DNA from: Bacteroidota bacterium
GTDB taxonomy: Bacteria > Bacteroidota > Bacteroidia > UBA7662 > JAIXUI01
Length of the DNA: 40,611 bases
Assembly (NCBI GenBank): GCA_027484125.1
Contig: JAIXUI010000106.1
Coordinates: forward strand, 1 to 40,611
Reading direction: 5' to 3'
Notes under the pieces: generated by a model
The model's database searches: none
The model's input: only the letters and a program-made list of their open reading frames with translations
Told to the model about the DNA's origin: nothing
Translations under genes and position numbers: made by a program
Part shown: positions 1-8,478 of the stretch, one piece after another
How positions within the stretch are numbered: position 1 is the first letter of the stretch
Layout of the letters: every line of letters begins with the position of its first letter

Positions 1-404
1 ATAAGCCCCTGAGGATTAGCTGGTATGCCAATTCCGCCACCATTCACAAAACCAGTGGGCGGATTCACCAAAAAACAAAATGCCAAACCGTCAGCCGAGG
101 TTCCATCAAAAATCCTAAACTCAAACTCAACCGTAAATCGATTGCAAGCACCAAGATTGGCAGGTGTGGAGTAAAAAACACCACCGGAGGTAAAAGCAGT
201 ATTGGGACAAACAACAAGTTCATTAGGGAAATTGTCGGCGTCACCGGGAGTATCTCCTGCCTGAGCATTTCCTGTAAGATTCCAACCTGCTGTGTTAATG
301 TTTGGACTGCCCGTGAGCGAAGCGAAAATAGTCCCCTGCCCATAGCTTGGCTTCAATTGGAATAAGAAGCAAGTAAGGAGAAGAAAAAAGCATGAAATGC
401 GCAT
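1..404 (-). CDS. Secreted L-type lectin-like protein, 3' part outside window
   Basis: The reading frame starts at the ATG ending at 404 and stays open to the left edge, giving 134 residues of an incomplete protein. Residues 1-22 form a signal peptide (MRISCFFLLLTCFLF, then cleavage near YGQ). The mature part contains FTVEFEFRIFDGTSADGLAF followed about 15 residues later by a GGGIGIP turn. That layout matches the sugar-binding sandwich of bacterial legume-type (L-type) lectin domains, where the ADG-F segment and the GGG-G loop are characteristic. In this phylum such proteins are usually large surface adhesins carrying a T9SS sorting domain, but that end is not visible. It is divergent from the hydrolase at 531. 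The family call rests on short motifs only. Confidence 0.6.
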   Translation of the reverse strand, partial: MRISCFFLLLTCFLFQLKPSYGQGTIFASLTGSPNINTAGWNLTGNAQAGDTPGDADNFPNELVVCPNTAFTSGGVFYSTPANLGACNRFTVEFEFRIFDGTSADGLAFCFLVNPPTGFVNGGGIGIPANPQGL

Positions 405-530
405 CTTTTATTCGAAATCAATTTCAAAATAAGAACAAAATCAACGAATTCGAATAAATCTACCCAACCAATTTCTAATTATCCACACATGCAACATGCG
501 ATAAGCTATTCCGTATATTTGGACGGGTTC

Positions 531-1730
531 ATGAAGCGAGGAAAATATCTAGGAATTTTTACAGGGTTAATAGGAATTTGGTTCCTGCTAACTTCCTATT
601 ATCCAAACGGAAATAACGTTGAAAAGCCTATTTCTCGAAGTGGAACAGACAGCTTATCTGCCTTGGAGCGTATACAGCTTTTCGAGAAATCTCTTGCACT
701 CACCCAACTTATCGAAGAGAAGAAGCTCATCAAGAATTTCACAGGCACTGTGCTCATCGCAGAAAAAGGCCAGATTTTATTTGCAGGAGCCTATGGGTAT
801 GCGAATAAAAACAACAAAGAACCCATCAACCTTGAATCAGCCTTTGAGCTCGCATCGGTCTCGAAAACCTTTACCGGAGTCGCTATCATGATGCTTTATG
901 ACCAAGGGAAACTGCAATTTGATGACCCTGTAAGCCTTTATCTCCCTGACTTCCCCTACCCTGCCATCACCATCCGCCACTTGCTTACACATCGTTCAGG
1001 GCTCCCAAATTACATGTGGCTCGCAGAAAAGTATTGGAATCGCCGTCAAGCCTTGACCAATGAAGACATGTATAAGCTGTTTGCACAACACAAACCTAGG
1101 CTCATCTTCAACATCAACGGAAAATTTGACTACTCCAACACGAACTACGCCTTCCTTGCTTGTATCGTTGAACACATCACCCAAACTAAGTTTGACGACT
1201 TTGTAGAACAGAAAATCTTCCTTCCGCTGGGAATGACTGCTTCCAAAGTCCATCATGCAGCCGAAAAAACCGAAGTCCCGCTGATGGTATCCGGCCATAA
1301 ATATGCGGTTCAGCAACCCATCGACAAAGACAGTTACTTCATCAATGGCGTGATGGGCGACAAAGGGGTTTACAGCACAGTCACCGATATGCTAAAATTT
1401 GACCAAGCACTTTACACGGACTTCCCGGTCAAACAAACTACCCTGCAACTAGGATTTGCTCCAGGCTCTCCGGAGGCCCAATATGCCAACAAAAATTATG
1501 GCTTTGGCTTTAGAATGAGAATCGATGGAGGTAAAAGAATCATCTACCACAATGGCTGGTGGCAAGGCTTCAAAACCGCCTTCAAACGATACGTTGACGA
1601 GAAAAAAACACTGATTGTGCTTAGCAATAGCGACAGAAAACTCCCCCAACCTTACATCCTTGAATATGCCCTTCTTCATGGCAAAGAAGCCTTCGCCGAG
1701 GCCGACAGCCTTTTTGTAGAAGAAGAATAA
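531..1730 (+). CDS. Serine hydrolase of the beta-lactamase / class C penicillin-binding family
   Basis: A 399-residue protein of the beta-lactamase superfamily (PF00144 type), acting as a peptidase or esterase in the periplasm. Residues 1-25 form a signal or anchor segment (MKRGKYLGIFTGLIGIWFLL). Catalytic motifs are in order: S109-V-S-K112 in ELASVSKTF, Y201-S-N203 in KFDYSNTNY, and H340-N-G near the C-terminus replacing KTG. An ATG at 489 is in frame, but its extra 14 residues precede the signal peptide, so I prefer 531. The sequence TATATTTG at 514-521 resembles a Bacteroidota -7 element, though a transcript from it would have almost no leader and no good -33 element is present. Substrate is unknown; similarity to true beta-lactamases does not imply antibiotic resistance. 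Confidence 0.85.
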   Translation: MKRGKYLGIFTGLIGIWFLLTSYYPNGNNVEKPISRSGTDSLSALERIQLFEKSLALTQLIEEKKLIKNFTGTVLIAEKGQILFAGAYGYANKNNKEPINLESAFELASVSKTFTGVAIMMLYDQGKLQFDDPVSLYLPDFPYPAITIRHLLTHRSGLPNYMWLAEKYWNRRQALTNEDMYKLFAQHKPRLIFNINGKFDYSNTNYAFLACIVEHITQTKFDDFVEQKIFLPLGMTASKVHHAAEKTEVPLMVSGHKYAVQQPIDKDSYFINGVMGDKGVYSTVTDMLKFDQALYTDFPVKQTTLQLGFAPGSPEAQYANKNYGFGFRMRIDGGKRIIYHNGWWQGFKTAFKRYVDEKKTLIVLSNSDRKLPQPYILEYALLHGKEAFAEADSLFVEEE

Positions 1731-1739
1731 TTATTCCCT

Positions 1740-2513
1740 ATGCTCCAACTTTCCCGGCCTATAGCTTTCATCGATCTGGAGGCTACCGGTCTCAGCATCA
1801 CCCAAGACAGAATCGTAGAAGTAGCGGTTCTTCGTGTCCGCCCTGATGGGCAACAACACCATCTCACCCAGCGCATCAACCCGGAAATGAACATCCCGGA
1901 TGAAGTGGTGAACATTCATGGTATCCGCAACGAGGATGTTGCCGATATGCCCACCTTCAAGCAGTTCGCTCCAAAGTTGAAAGACTTCCTTCAAGATTGC
2001 GACTTCGCAGGATACAACTCCAATCAATTTGACATCCCCATGCTGATGGAAGAATTCCTTAGGGTGGAAGTCGATTTTGATATGAAGGGAAGAAAAACAG
2101 TAGATGTTCAAAACATCTTCTTCATGAACGAACCACGCGATTTAAAAGCTGCCTTGCGCTTCTATTGTGGCAAAGACTTAGAAAATGCCCATAGTGCAGA
2201 AGCAGATGTGTCTGCTACTTACCAGGTTTTGATCGCCCAACTAAATCGTTATACACACCTGAAGTCAGACATTACATTCCTCCATAAATACAGCTCCAGA
2301 CAGCATAAACTCGCTGATTTTGCAGGTAAAATTGTTTTCAATGACAAAAATCAGGAAATATTCAATTTCGGAAAATACAAAGGTCAGGTAGTCGAAGACG
2401 TACTCTCAAGAGAACCAGGCTTCTATGACTGGTTTATGAATGGCGATTTTCCTCGCTATTCAAAAAAAATACTTACAGGAATTCGTTTGAGAAAACTAAA
2501 TTCCATGGGCTGA
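1740..2513 (+). CDS. DnaQ-type 3'-5' exonuclease (DEDDh) with C-terminal ExoX-like region
   Basis: A 257-residue protein of the RNase T/DnaQ exonuclease superfamily. The five metal and catalytic positions are visible: D12 and E14 in FIDLEATG, D98 in NQFDIPML, H151 and D156 in HSAEAD, which defines the DEDDh class. After the exonuclease domain (about 1-175) comes a short domain with FGKYKGQVVEDVL and a WF-NGDFP segment, like the C-terminal part of exodeoxyribonuclease X or DUF3820 proteins. It starts 9 bp after the hydrolase and is probably co-transcribed. It could serve as a proofreading subunit or a stand-alone DNA repair exonuclease; the ExoX-like tail favours the latter. Confidence 0.88.
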   Translation: MLQLSRPIAFIDLEATGLSITQDRIVEVAVLRVRPDGQQHHLTQRINPEMNIPDEVVNIHGIRNEDVADMPTFKQFAPKLKDFLQDCDFAGYNSNQFDIPMLMEEFLRVEVDFDMKGRKTVDVQNIFFMNEPRDLKAALRFYCGKDLENAHSAEADVSATYQVLIAQLNRYTHLKSDITFLHKYSSRQHKLADFAGKIVFNDKNQEIFNFGKYKGQVVEDVLSREPGFYDWFMNGDFPRYSKKILTGIRLRKLNSMG

Positions 2514-2532
2514 TTAGACTATTTTGTCTAAT
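2513..2532 (+). terminator. Weak hairpin after the exonuclease gene
   Basis: The 7-bp arms ATTAGAC (2513-2519) and GTCTAAT (2526-2532) flank a TATTTT loop and overlap the last base of the stop codon. There is no strong T-tract afterwards, so this is at best a weak terminator or an mRNA 3'-end hairpin. Confidence 0.35.
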
Positions 2533-2590
2533 TAATAAGGTTATTTGTAGAGTATGAAAATACTTTCAAAAAAGATAAAAAAGTAGCAAC

Positions 2591-2598
2591 TAAATTTG
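2591..2598 (+). promoter_or_regulatory. Possible -7 promoter element of the membrane protein gene
   Basis: TAAATTTG fits the Bacteroidota -7 consensus TAnnTTTG and lies 14 bp before the ATG at 2613. No good TTG -33 element sits at the expected distance; the nearest is TTTC at 2564-2567 with 23 bp spacing. The surrounding AT-rich 100 bp is otherwise non-coding. Confidence 0.35.
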
Positions 2599-2612
2599 AA
2601 TCATTAAGGAAA

Positions 2613-3653
2613 ATGGCGCCCGTTATGTTAAGAGAAGCTAATCTGGTCCGGAGTGTGGCCGATCATCTGGTGGCCCTGGGATATCGGGAAGATCAGCTCA
2701 TCGTGGAGTGGACCTATACCAGAGAGCAGGTCTTTGATCTCGCTATAATCAATCCTGATAACCACAAAGCACTCGCCGTATTTATCTTTTGTCCCAACAA
2801 AAACGTAGATACTGTCACAGAAACGGTTGTGAGAATGTCTCGCTTGGATAATAAATTCCAAACGGCCATCTACCTCGTTTTCCCTTCTCGGAAAACCCGC
2901 TTCGAAGTGTTTCAGCTAAGCCTCATCGATGGCATTAGCGACCTCAAACGCATCAATCAGTTCCCCGACTATGCCAGCCTCGATTACCGAGTGACTGCTA
3001 AAGCCATGGATGAAATCAACTTGGAACTTGCTGATTTAGGGATAAAAGAGTTTGTTGCAAAAGAAGTAACACCAGAAGTTGGCGCAGAACCAGTGATAAC
3101 TGAAGCTGTTGCACCTCTCTTAGACCCTTCCCGCCCCACTATCTCTGAGTTTGAAACCGACTCAAAAGAAGCTGTTGCAGAAGCTGCCAAAGAAGAACTT
3201 GCCGCTGCTTCCACCATCAAAGCGGCTGAGGAAGCTCCCGCAACCATAGCCCGCGAAATCAAACAGTCAGAAAAAGAACTCGACAATGTAATCCGCCCTA
3301 CTCAACGGCTACAAGCTGATCCCGCTGATTTGCTGGTTCAAACGCAGCCCGCCAGAAACCGTATGGAGCCGGAACGCATCGAAATAAAGCAAGAAGCCAA
3401 CTTAGTGATGGAACAAATCAGCCAGGATAAGTTTAATAAACTCTTGGTTTACCTCTATCGAAAAGAACGCTACAGAAAATTGCTTAAATCCAGAAATGAC
3501 TTGGTTAATCTTGCTATTGGCTCTGTTGTTATTCTGATGTTTGTGCTCAGCCTCTTCAATGTGTTAAGAATTAGTACCGGCACCGCCATTCTTATGGCTG
3601 CTTCCGCCTATTTCATCCAGCAATACCTGATTGCTTACTTCAACAAAGATTAA
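2613..3653 (+). CDS. Membrane-anchored protein with a restriction-nuclease-like N-terminal domain
   Basis: I do not recognise this 346-residue protein as a named family. Residues 1-110 have the helix-strand-strand-helix-strand order of the N-terminal domain of type I restriction R subunits (PD-(D/E)XK fold): helix LREANLVRSVADHLVALGY, strands around EWTYTREQVFDLAIIN and KALAVFIF, helix TETVVRMSRLDNKFQ, strand AIYLVFP. D42 could match the motif Asp, but the following strand (AVFIF) lacks the catalytic E-x-K, so it is probably catalytically inactive. Residues 140-265 are Ala/Glu-rich and low in complexity, likely a disordered or helical linker. Two hydrophobic segments (about 300-316 and 320-341) follow, with the N-terminal domain probably cytoplasmic. 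Only the stop-codon region overlaps mnmD, which converges on it. Function unknown. Confidence 0.75.
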   Translation: MAPVMLREANLVRSVADHLVALGYREDQLIVEWTYTREQVFDLAIINPDNHKALAVFIFCPNKNVDTVTETVVRMSRLDNKFQTAIYLVFPSRKTRFEVFQLSLIDGISDLKRINQFPDYASLDYRVTAKAMDEINLELADLGIKEFVAKEVTPEVGAEPVITEAVAPLLDPSRPTISEFETDSKEAVAEAAKEELAAASTIKAAEEAPATIAREIKQSEKELDNVIRPTQRLQADPADLLVQTQPARNRMEPERIEIKQEANLVMEQISQDKFNKLLVYLYRKERYRKLLKSRNDLVNLAIGSVVILMFVLSLFNVLRISTGTAILMAASAYFIQQYLIAYFNKD

Positions 3654-4312
3654 GCTGTTTTTTCAGCCCACAACATTTCTCTTTTGCCCGGTGCGCCGGG
3701 CATTTTTTTTGTCGTCCAGCCAAGCTCATGCAAGCTCCTGCGGATATGCCCACGGATACAGTAAGTGACTAGTACCGTGCCTGGCTTTGTCCAAGCATTG
3801 AGAAAACCCAGCCGCTCTGTGGTCCACATTTCAGGCTGATGGGTAGGTGAAAAGGCATCGTAGTAAATAAGGTCAACTGGCAATGCCCATGGTTCACTTT
3901 TCTCCAAACCAACATTCGGAACATGCAAACGGAAGTAATTTCCCAATTCTAGTTGCTCAATAGTCGGCCATTGTTCCAGTATTGGCGCCCAAGTTGAGTC
4001 GTTTTCTATCAACGGGCTAAGCATGTCAACCGGAAGTGGAAATGGTTCTAAGCCCCAGTAATCTAGCTTCCAAGAACGTCGTTTGGCAAGTTCCGCCGTT
4101 AACCAAGCATTCAGTCCCGTCCCAAAACCTACTTCCAACACCTTTCCATCCGAAAGTCCATGAGCTTCGAAGAAAGGAATCAGTCCGCTGTTCAAAAACA
4201 CATGCTCCGACTCCGTTTGAGCACCATGTATAGAATGGTAATGTTCGCCCACAACTGGATGAAAAACGGTAGCACTTCCGTCGGCAGTTTTTACTCTGGA
4301 AAAGGTAGCCAT
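3650..4312 (-). CDS. mnmD: tRNA 5-methylaminomethyl-2-thiouridine-forming methyltransferase MnmD
   Basis: A 220-residue SAM-dependent methyltransferase of the DUF752/MnmC N-terminal family, acting in the last step of mnm5s2U34 formation in the wobble position of tRNAs. Motifs: E60-V-G-F-G-T-G66 for SAM, the YYDAFSP segment near the middle, and the family's GAPGKREM signature near the C-terminus. It corresponds to the methyltransferase half of E. coli MnmC only; the FAD oxidase half is absent, as in other stand-alone MnmD proteins. A longer frame reaches 4399, but it would overlap rarA, and the family begins near the TADGS and EHYHS-HGA motifs, so I use the ATG ending at 4312. Its 3' end overlaps the preceding forward gene by 4 bp and contains that gene's terminator. 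Confidence 0.9.
   Translation of the reverse strand: MATFSRVKTADGSATVFHPVVGEHYHSIHGAQTESEHVFLNSGLIPFFEAHGLSDGKVLEVGFGTGLNAWLTAELAKRRSWKLDYWGLEPFPLPVDMLSPLIENDSTWAPILEQWPTIEQLELGNYFRLHVPNVGLEKSEPWALPVDLIYYDAFSPTHQPEMWTTERLGFLNAWTKPGTVLVTYCIRGHIRRSLHELGWTTKKMPGAPGKREMLWAEKTA
3686..3710 (+). terminator. Rho-independent terminator inside the mnmD coding sequence
   Basis: Perfect 6-bp GC stem GCCCGG (3686-3691) and CCGGGC (3696-3701) with a TGCG loop, followed by A and eight T. It is correctly oriented and placed 33 bp after the stop of the 2613-3653 gene. The same bases, read on the other strand, encode the KK-MPGAPGK part of MnmD. Confidence 0.8.
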
Positions 4313-4340
4313 TGCGCTAAAATCGCCAATTTTGACTGAT

Positions 4341-5600
4341 ATGTCTTGGGAAAGTCCATTATCCGAACGAATTCGACCACAATCGCTCGATGAGCTCATC
4401 GGTCAAGACCACCTAAAGCCTCTTTTAAAGCGATTTACGGAAGATGGATTGCTCCCTTCCCTCATCTTTTGGGGACCACCAGGGGTAGGAAAAACCACGC
4501 TCGCTCGAATTTTAGCCCAAAGCTGCAAAAAGCCTTTCTACGAACTGAGTGCCATTCAAGCCGGCGTGAAAGAGGTTCGAGAGGTAATCCAACGCGGACA
4601 AGGCATGTTCAAACCGGTATTGTTCATCGACGAAATTCACCGTTTTTCAAAATCACAACAAGACGCTCTTTTAGGTGCTGTAGAAAAAGGCACTATCACA
4701 CTCATCGGGGCTACCACCGAAAATCCTTCCTTCGAACTGATTCCAGCTTTGCTTTCACGGTGCCAAGTGTACGTATTGAAAAGCTTTGGCCCAGCTGAGC
4801 TCCGCACCATGTTGCAACGCGCACTGGCCCACGATAGTAAACTGAAAAATTCAGGCATTGCCCTCATCGAAGACGAAGCGATTATCGGTTTAAGTGGAGG
4901 TGATGGAAGAAAATTGCTGAATCTGCTTTCCCTTGTCGCCGACACTTATGCTGGAAATGCAGCCATCACCAACGAGCTAGTCATGGCGGTGGCCCAACAA
5001 TTCAACAGCCGCTACGATAAAAACGGTGAGCAGCATTACGACATCATCTCCGCCTTCATCAAATCGATGCGGGGTTCCGACCCCAATGCCACTGTTTATT
5101 GGCTTGCCAGAATGATTCACGCTGGCGAAGACCCTGTGTTTATAGCCAGAAGAATGTTGATTTTAGCCTCAGAAGACATCGGTAATGCCAACCCAACCGC
5201 CATGATTATGGCGCAAAATTGCATGCAAGCCATCCAACAAGTAGGAATGCCCGAAGGCAGGATTATCCTGAGTCAAACCGCCATTTACCTCGCATGCTCC
5301 GCGAAAAGTAACGCCTCCTATATGGCCATCGAACAAGCCCTGGAAGATGCCAAAAATCATGGCGATGCCGAAGTGCCTCTTCATCTACGCAATGGCGTAA
5401 CCAGGCTAATGAAAGAAATGGGCTATGGAAAAAATTATCAATACGCCCATGAGTTTGAGCAAAACTTCATCGATCAAGAGTTTTTACCAGACGCAGTTAA
5501 GGGAACAGCCTACTTCAATCCCGGTAACAATGCGCGAGAAAATGAAATGAGGCGCTTTCTGGCAGCACGATGGAAGGGCAAATACGGATACGAAGCGTAA
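4341..5600 (+). CDS. rarA: Replication-associated recombination protein RarA (AAA+ ATPase)
   Basis: A 419-residue AAA+ ATPase related to clamp loaders, of the RarA/MgsA/WRNIP1 family, which acts at stalled replication forks. It has the family opening PLSERIRPQSLDELIGQDHL, Walker A GPPGVGKT (residues 45-52), Walker B VLFIDEIHRF (about 95-104), sensor 1 in GATTENPSFE, and the C-terminal tetramerisation part with FIKSMRGSDPNA and Y-PLHLRNG-like segments. A TTG at 4332 would add three residues; the ATG at 4341 fits the family better. Only 28 bp separate it from the divergent mnmD start, so its promoter probably lies within mnmD. A 24-bp gap leads to the carboxylase gene. Confidence 0.95.
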   Translation: MSWESPLSERIRPQSLDELIGQDHLKPLLKRFTEDGLLPSLIFWGPPGVGKTTLARILAQSCKKPFYELSAIQAGVKEVREVIQRGQGMFKPVLFIDEIHRFSKSQQDALLGAVEKGTITLIGATTENPSFELIPALLSRCQVYVLKSFGPAELRTMLQRALAHDSKLKNSGIALIEDEAIIGLSGGDGRKLLNLLSLVADTYAGNAAITNELVMAVAQQFNSRYDKNGEQHYDIISAFIKSMRGSDPNATVYWLARMIHAGEDPVFIARRMLILASEDIGNANPTAMIMAQNCMQAIQQVGMPEGRIILSQTAIYLACSAKSNASYMAIEQALEDAKNHGDAEVPLHLRNGVTRLMKEMGYGKNYQYAHEFEQNFIDQEFLPDAVKGTAYFNPGNNARENEMRRFLAARWKGKYGYEA

Positions 5601-5624
5601 CTTCGCGCCACATCCTTTCTACCT

Positions 5625-7166
5625 ATGAATCAAAAACTTGATCTGCTTGCCAGAAAAAAAGCAGAGGCCAAGCTCGGAGGCGGTCAAAAACGCATCGACT
5701 CCCAGCACGCCAAGGGCAAATTAACCGCCAGAGAGCGCATAGAACTTCTTTTAGACCAAGGTTCATTTGAAGAAATCGGGATGTTGGTGACCCACCGAAG
5801 TACCGATTTTGGCATGGAAAACCAACAGTTCCTAGGCGATGGCGTGGTGACCGGTTACGGCACCATAGCAGGAAGGTTAGTTTACGTCTTTTCCCAAGAC
5901 TTCACCGTTTTCGGTGGTTCATTATCTGAAACTCATGCAGAGAAAATCTGCAAAATCATGGACCTCGCCATGAAAAACGGTGCACCAGTCATCGGCCTCA
6001 ACGACTCCGGCGGTGCTCGTATTCAGGAAGGCGTGGTTTCACTCGGCGGCTATGCCGACATTTTCTATCGAAACACCCTCGCCTCTGGCGTCATTCCACA
6101 AATTTCCGCCATTATGGGTCCTTGCGCCGGCGGAGCGGTGTACTCTCCAGCCATCACCGACTTCATTCTTATGGTGGAAAAAACCAGTTACATGTTTGTA
6201 ACCGGACCGAACGTAGTAAAAACGGTGACCCATGAAGACGTAACCAGTGAAGAGCTAGGCGGTGCTCATACCCACGCCTCCAAATCCGGGGTTACCCATT
6301 TTGCCTGCGCCCATGAGCTAGATTGTATTCAGCATATCCGCAAGCTGCTCTCCTTCATGCCACAAAACTGCGAGGAAGAGGCCCCTGCTTTAGCTTACAC
6401 GCCATCTGACGAAACCAGACCAGCACTGCGTGACCTAATTCCTGCCAATCCTAACCAGCCTTACGACATGCGCGATGTTATTGCCGGCATCGTTGATGAG
6501 GACAGCTTCCTCGAAGTCCATAAAGATTTTGCTGAGAATATCGTGGTAGGATTCGCTCGTTTGGCAGGGCGCAGCATCGGGATTGTGGGCAATCAGCCAG
6601 CCGCACTCGCCGGTGTTCTCGACATTCACGCTTCTACCAAAGGAGCCCGTTTCGTTCGCTTCTGCGACTCTTTCAACATTCCATTGTTGGTTTTGGAAGA
6701 TGTTCCAGGCTTCCTTCCCGGCACCGACCAAGAATGGAACGCCATCATCACCAACGGAGCGAAATTGCTGTACGCCTTCTGCGAAGCTACCGTTCCACGA
6801 ATCACCGTTATCACCCGAAAAGCCTATGGCGGCGCTTATGATGTGATGAACTCCAAACACATAGGAGCCGACATGAACTATGCGTGGCCTTCAGCAGAAA
6901 TTGCCGTAATGGGCGCTAAAGGTGCCGCCGAAATCATTTTTAAAGGTGAAATAGAAAAAGCCGAAAACAAAGACGCTAAGCTCCAGGAGAAAGTGGACGA
7001 ATACACCGAAATGTTCGCCAATCCTTACAAAGCCGCAGCACGTGGATTTGTGGATGAAGTAATCGATCCCGCTGAAACTCGTCAGAAACTGATTCGCGCT
7101 TTTAAAATGTTGCAAACCAAAGCAGTGAAACTGCCAAGAAAAAAACACGGAAACATCCCTTTATAA
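5625..7166 (+). CDS. Acyl-CoA carboxylase carboxyltransferase (beta) subunit, propionyl-CoA carboxylase type
   Basis: A 513-residue biotin-dependent carboxyltransferase subunit with the usual length of PccB/MmdA proteins. It opens with the [13 protein letters not shown] signature and has two crotonase-like halves: the first with [11 protein letters not shown] and [12 protein letters not shown] forming an oxyanion hole, the second with [15 protein letters not shown] and [11 protein letters not shown]. The likely reaction is transfer of carboxyl from biotin to propionyl-CoA, giving methylmalonyl-CoA; the decarboxylase alpha subunit of the same family cannot be excluded. No biotin carboxylase or biotin carrier protein gene lies in the window, so partners must be elsewhere. 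The next gene starts 6 bp after its stop. Confidence 0.92.
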   Translation: MNQKLDLLARKKAEAKLGGGQKRIDSQHAKGKLTARERIELLLDQGSFEEIGMLVTHRSTDFGMENQQFLGDGVVTGYGTIAGRLVYVFSQDFTVFGGSLSETHAEKICKIMDLAMKNGAPVIGLNDSGGARIQEGVVSLGGYADIFYRNTLASGVIPQISAIMGPCAGGAVYSPAITDFILMVEKTSYMFVTGPNVVKTVTHEDVTSEELGGAHTHASKSGVTHFACAHELDCIQHIRKLLSFMPQNCEEEAPALAYTPSDETRPALRDLIPANPNQPYDMRDVIAGIVDEDSFLEVHKDFAENIVVGFARLAGRSIGIVGNQPAALAGVLDIHASTKGARFVRFCDSFNIPLLVLEDVPGFLPGTDQEWNAIITNGAKLLYAFCEATVPRITVITRKAYGGAYDVMNSKHIGADMNYAWPSAEIAVMGAKGAAEIIFKGEIEKAENKDAKLQEKVDEYTEMFANPYKAAARGFVDEVIDPAETRQKLIRAFKMLQTKAVKLPRKKHGNIPL

Positions 7167-7172
7167 TTGAAT

Positions 7173-7784
7173 ATGAATAAGCTCAACCAAGTACTCGTTC
7201 CTGTATTACTCGTTGCAGTTGCCTGGTTAATGTACCGCGACTTCAGTCATCGTGCTTCTTCTCAAACAGAGCCACCTGTCATCAAACTACCCGCAAAAAA
7301 AGACGATGGTAAAGGCACCAAAATTGCCTTCATCAACGCAGACTCTTTGCTCAAGCAATATGACTACTTCACTGAAACTAAATCTGCTTATGAAGCCAAA
7401 GCAGAGCGTGCAGAGAAATCGCTCGAAGAAAAAGCCAAGAAAATCGAAGCGGAATACATGATGTATCAGCAAAAAGCCCAAACCATGACGCAAGAACAAT
7501 TGCGGAATGCAGAGCAATCGCTTATGATGAAGCAACAAGACTTAGCGAAAGAAAAAGAGAAGCTCACTAAGCAATTAATCGAGGAAGAAGATCGTCTAAA
7601 CAAAGAGCTTCGTGAAAAGGTTAATGCTTATATGAAGAAGCTGAGCGAGAAAAACGGTTTCGATTACGTACTCTCCTACCAAAAAGGAAGCACGCTGATT
7701 TACGGAGACCCCGCCTTCGACATCACCACCGAAGTCATCAGCGACTTGAATAAGCAGTACAACGAAGAAAAAAAGAAGAAATAA
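7173..7784 (+). CDS. OmpH/Skp family periplasmic chaperone-like protein
   Basis: A 203-residue protein. Residues 1-20 (MNKLNQVLVPVLLVAVAWLM) form an uncleaved anchor or signal sequence. After a Pro/Lys-rich spacer the Skp core begins with KIAFINADSLLKQYDYF, followed by a long Lys/Glu/Gln-rich coiled coil (about 65-150) and the closing segment NGFDYVLSYQKGSTLIYGDPAFDIT, a good match to OmpH/Skp ends. Skp-like proteins hold unfolded outer-membrane proteins in the periplasm. The frame can be extended to a TTG at 7167, but the ATG at 7173 is preferred. It lies between the carboxylase (6 bp) and ferritin (1 bp), so the three genes are probably one transcript despite unrelated roles. Confidence 0.85.
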   Translation: MNKLNQVLVPVLLVAVAWLMYRDFSHRASSQTEPPVIKLPAKKDDGKGTKIAFINADSLLKQYDYFTETKSAYEAKAERAEKSLEEKAKKIEAEYMMYQQKAQTMTQEQLRNAEQSLMMKQQDLAKEKEKLTKQLIEEEDRLNKELREKVNAYMKKLSEKNGFDYVLSYQKGSTLIYGDPAFDITTEVISDLNKQYNEEKKKK

Positions 7785-7785
7785 A

Positions 7786-8295
7786 ATGATTAGTCCTCGC
7801 ATCGAAAAACTGATCAATGATCAGTTCAACATGGAGTTGTTCTCCTCCAACCTGTATTTATCCATGACGTCATGGTTTTTATCCCAGGATTTAGATGGCT
7901 TCGCTAACTTCTTCCGCATTCAAGCTCAGGAAGAAATGATGCATGCCATGAAACAGTTCGACTACCTCCACAACGTGGATGGAAAAATCAATATGATGGC
8001 CGTAGGTGCACCCGAACAAACATTCAATTCAATCGTAGATTGTTTCGAGAAAACCTTAGCGCATGAGCAGAAAGTTACTGCAAGTATCAGCAACATCCTA
8101 CATTCTGCCTTAGAGGATAAAGATTATGCTACGCATACTTTCTTTCAATGGTTCATCAACGAGCAAGTGGAAGAAGAGGCTACCATGAAAACCATGTTGA
8201 AAAAGGTGAAATTGATTGGTGAAAACTCCTCTTCGCTTTACCTCCTCAACGCAGAGCTTCTTCAACGCACTTTTCAAGCAGAAGAAGGCGCTTGA
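7786..8295 (+). CDS. ftnA: Non-haem ferritin
   Basis: A 169-residue iron-storage ferritin. The ferroxidase centre is visible: E17 in NMELFSSNLY, E50 and H53 in QEEMMHAMK, and the later Glu residues in KTLAHEQKV and NEQVEEEA. The four-helix bundle is full length compared with bacterial FtnA (about 165-170). The protein would form 24-mers in the cytoplasm that oxidise Fe(II) and store the mineral. It follows the Skp-like gene with a single base between stop and start, indicating translational coupling. An AT-rich hairpin with a T-run follows the stop. Confidence 0.95.
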   Translation: MISPRIEKLINDQFNMELFSSNLYLSMTSWFLSQDLDGFANFFRIQAQEEMMHAMKQFDYLHNVDGKINMMAVGAPEQTFNSIVDCFEKTLAHEQKVTASISNILHSALEDKDYATHTFFQWFINEQVEEEATMKTMLKKVKLIGENSSSLYLLNAELLQRTFQAEEGA

Positions 8296-8308
8296 TTGTC
8301 AGGTGGTT

Positions 8309-8339
8309 AAAAAAATGAATCACTTTTTTTCATTTTTTT
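8309..8339 (+). terminator. Terminator after ferritin
   Basis: A 10-bp AT-rich stem AAAAAAATGA (8309-8318) and TCATTTTTTT (8330-8339) with an 11-base loop, 14 bp after the ferritin stop. The descending arm supplies the T-tract. It separates the ferritin transcript from the tRNA promoter just downstream. Confidence 0.55.
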
Positions 8340-8351
8340 CTCATTTGACAC

Positions 8352-8381
8352 TTGTCTAAAAACTCAACTGCCGTATATTTG
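8352..8381 (+). promoter_or_regulatory. Bacteroidota-type promoter of tRNA-Asp
   Basis: TTG at 8352-8354, 19 bp spacer, then TATATTTG at 8374-8381, matching the TTG...TAnnTTTG form. Transcription would start near 8388, about 15 nt before the mature tRNA. Confidence 0.8.
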
Positions 8382-8403
8382 CACACGCTTTACGGCAGAC
8401 CAC

Positions 8404-8477
8404 GGTCCGGTAGTTCAGTTGGTTAGAATACATGCCTGTCACGCATGGGGTCGCGGGTTCGAGTCCCGTCCGGACCG
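8404..8477 (+). tRNA. tRNA-Asp (anticodon GTC)
   Basis: A 74-base cloverleaf: acceptor GGTCCGG pairs with CCGGACC, anticodon stem CATGC/GCATG encloses the loop CTGTCAC with anticodon GTC, and the T arm contains GGTTCGAGTCCC. The discriminator base is G, as expected for tRNA-Asp. The CCA end is not encoded. It has its own promoter (8352-8381) and a terminator two bases later, so it is a single-gene unit. Confidence 0.97.
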
Positions 8478-8478
8478 C

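Noticed and set aside
65-343. A 92-codon frame on the reverse strand at the left edge
   Set aside because: It is in a different frame from the lectin-like protein, which has a signal peptide and a coherent domain pattern over the same bases.
489-530. Upstream ATG for the serine hydrolase
   Set aside because: It puts 14 residues in front of a good signal peptide.
4313-4399. N-terminal extension of MnmD by 29 residues
   Set aside because: It would overlap the start of the divergent rarA gene and adds sequence before the normal family N-terminus.
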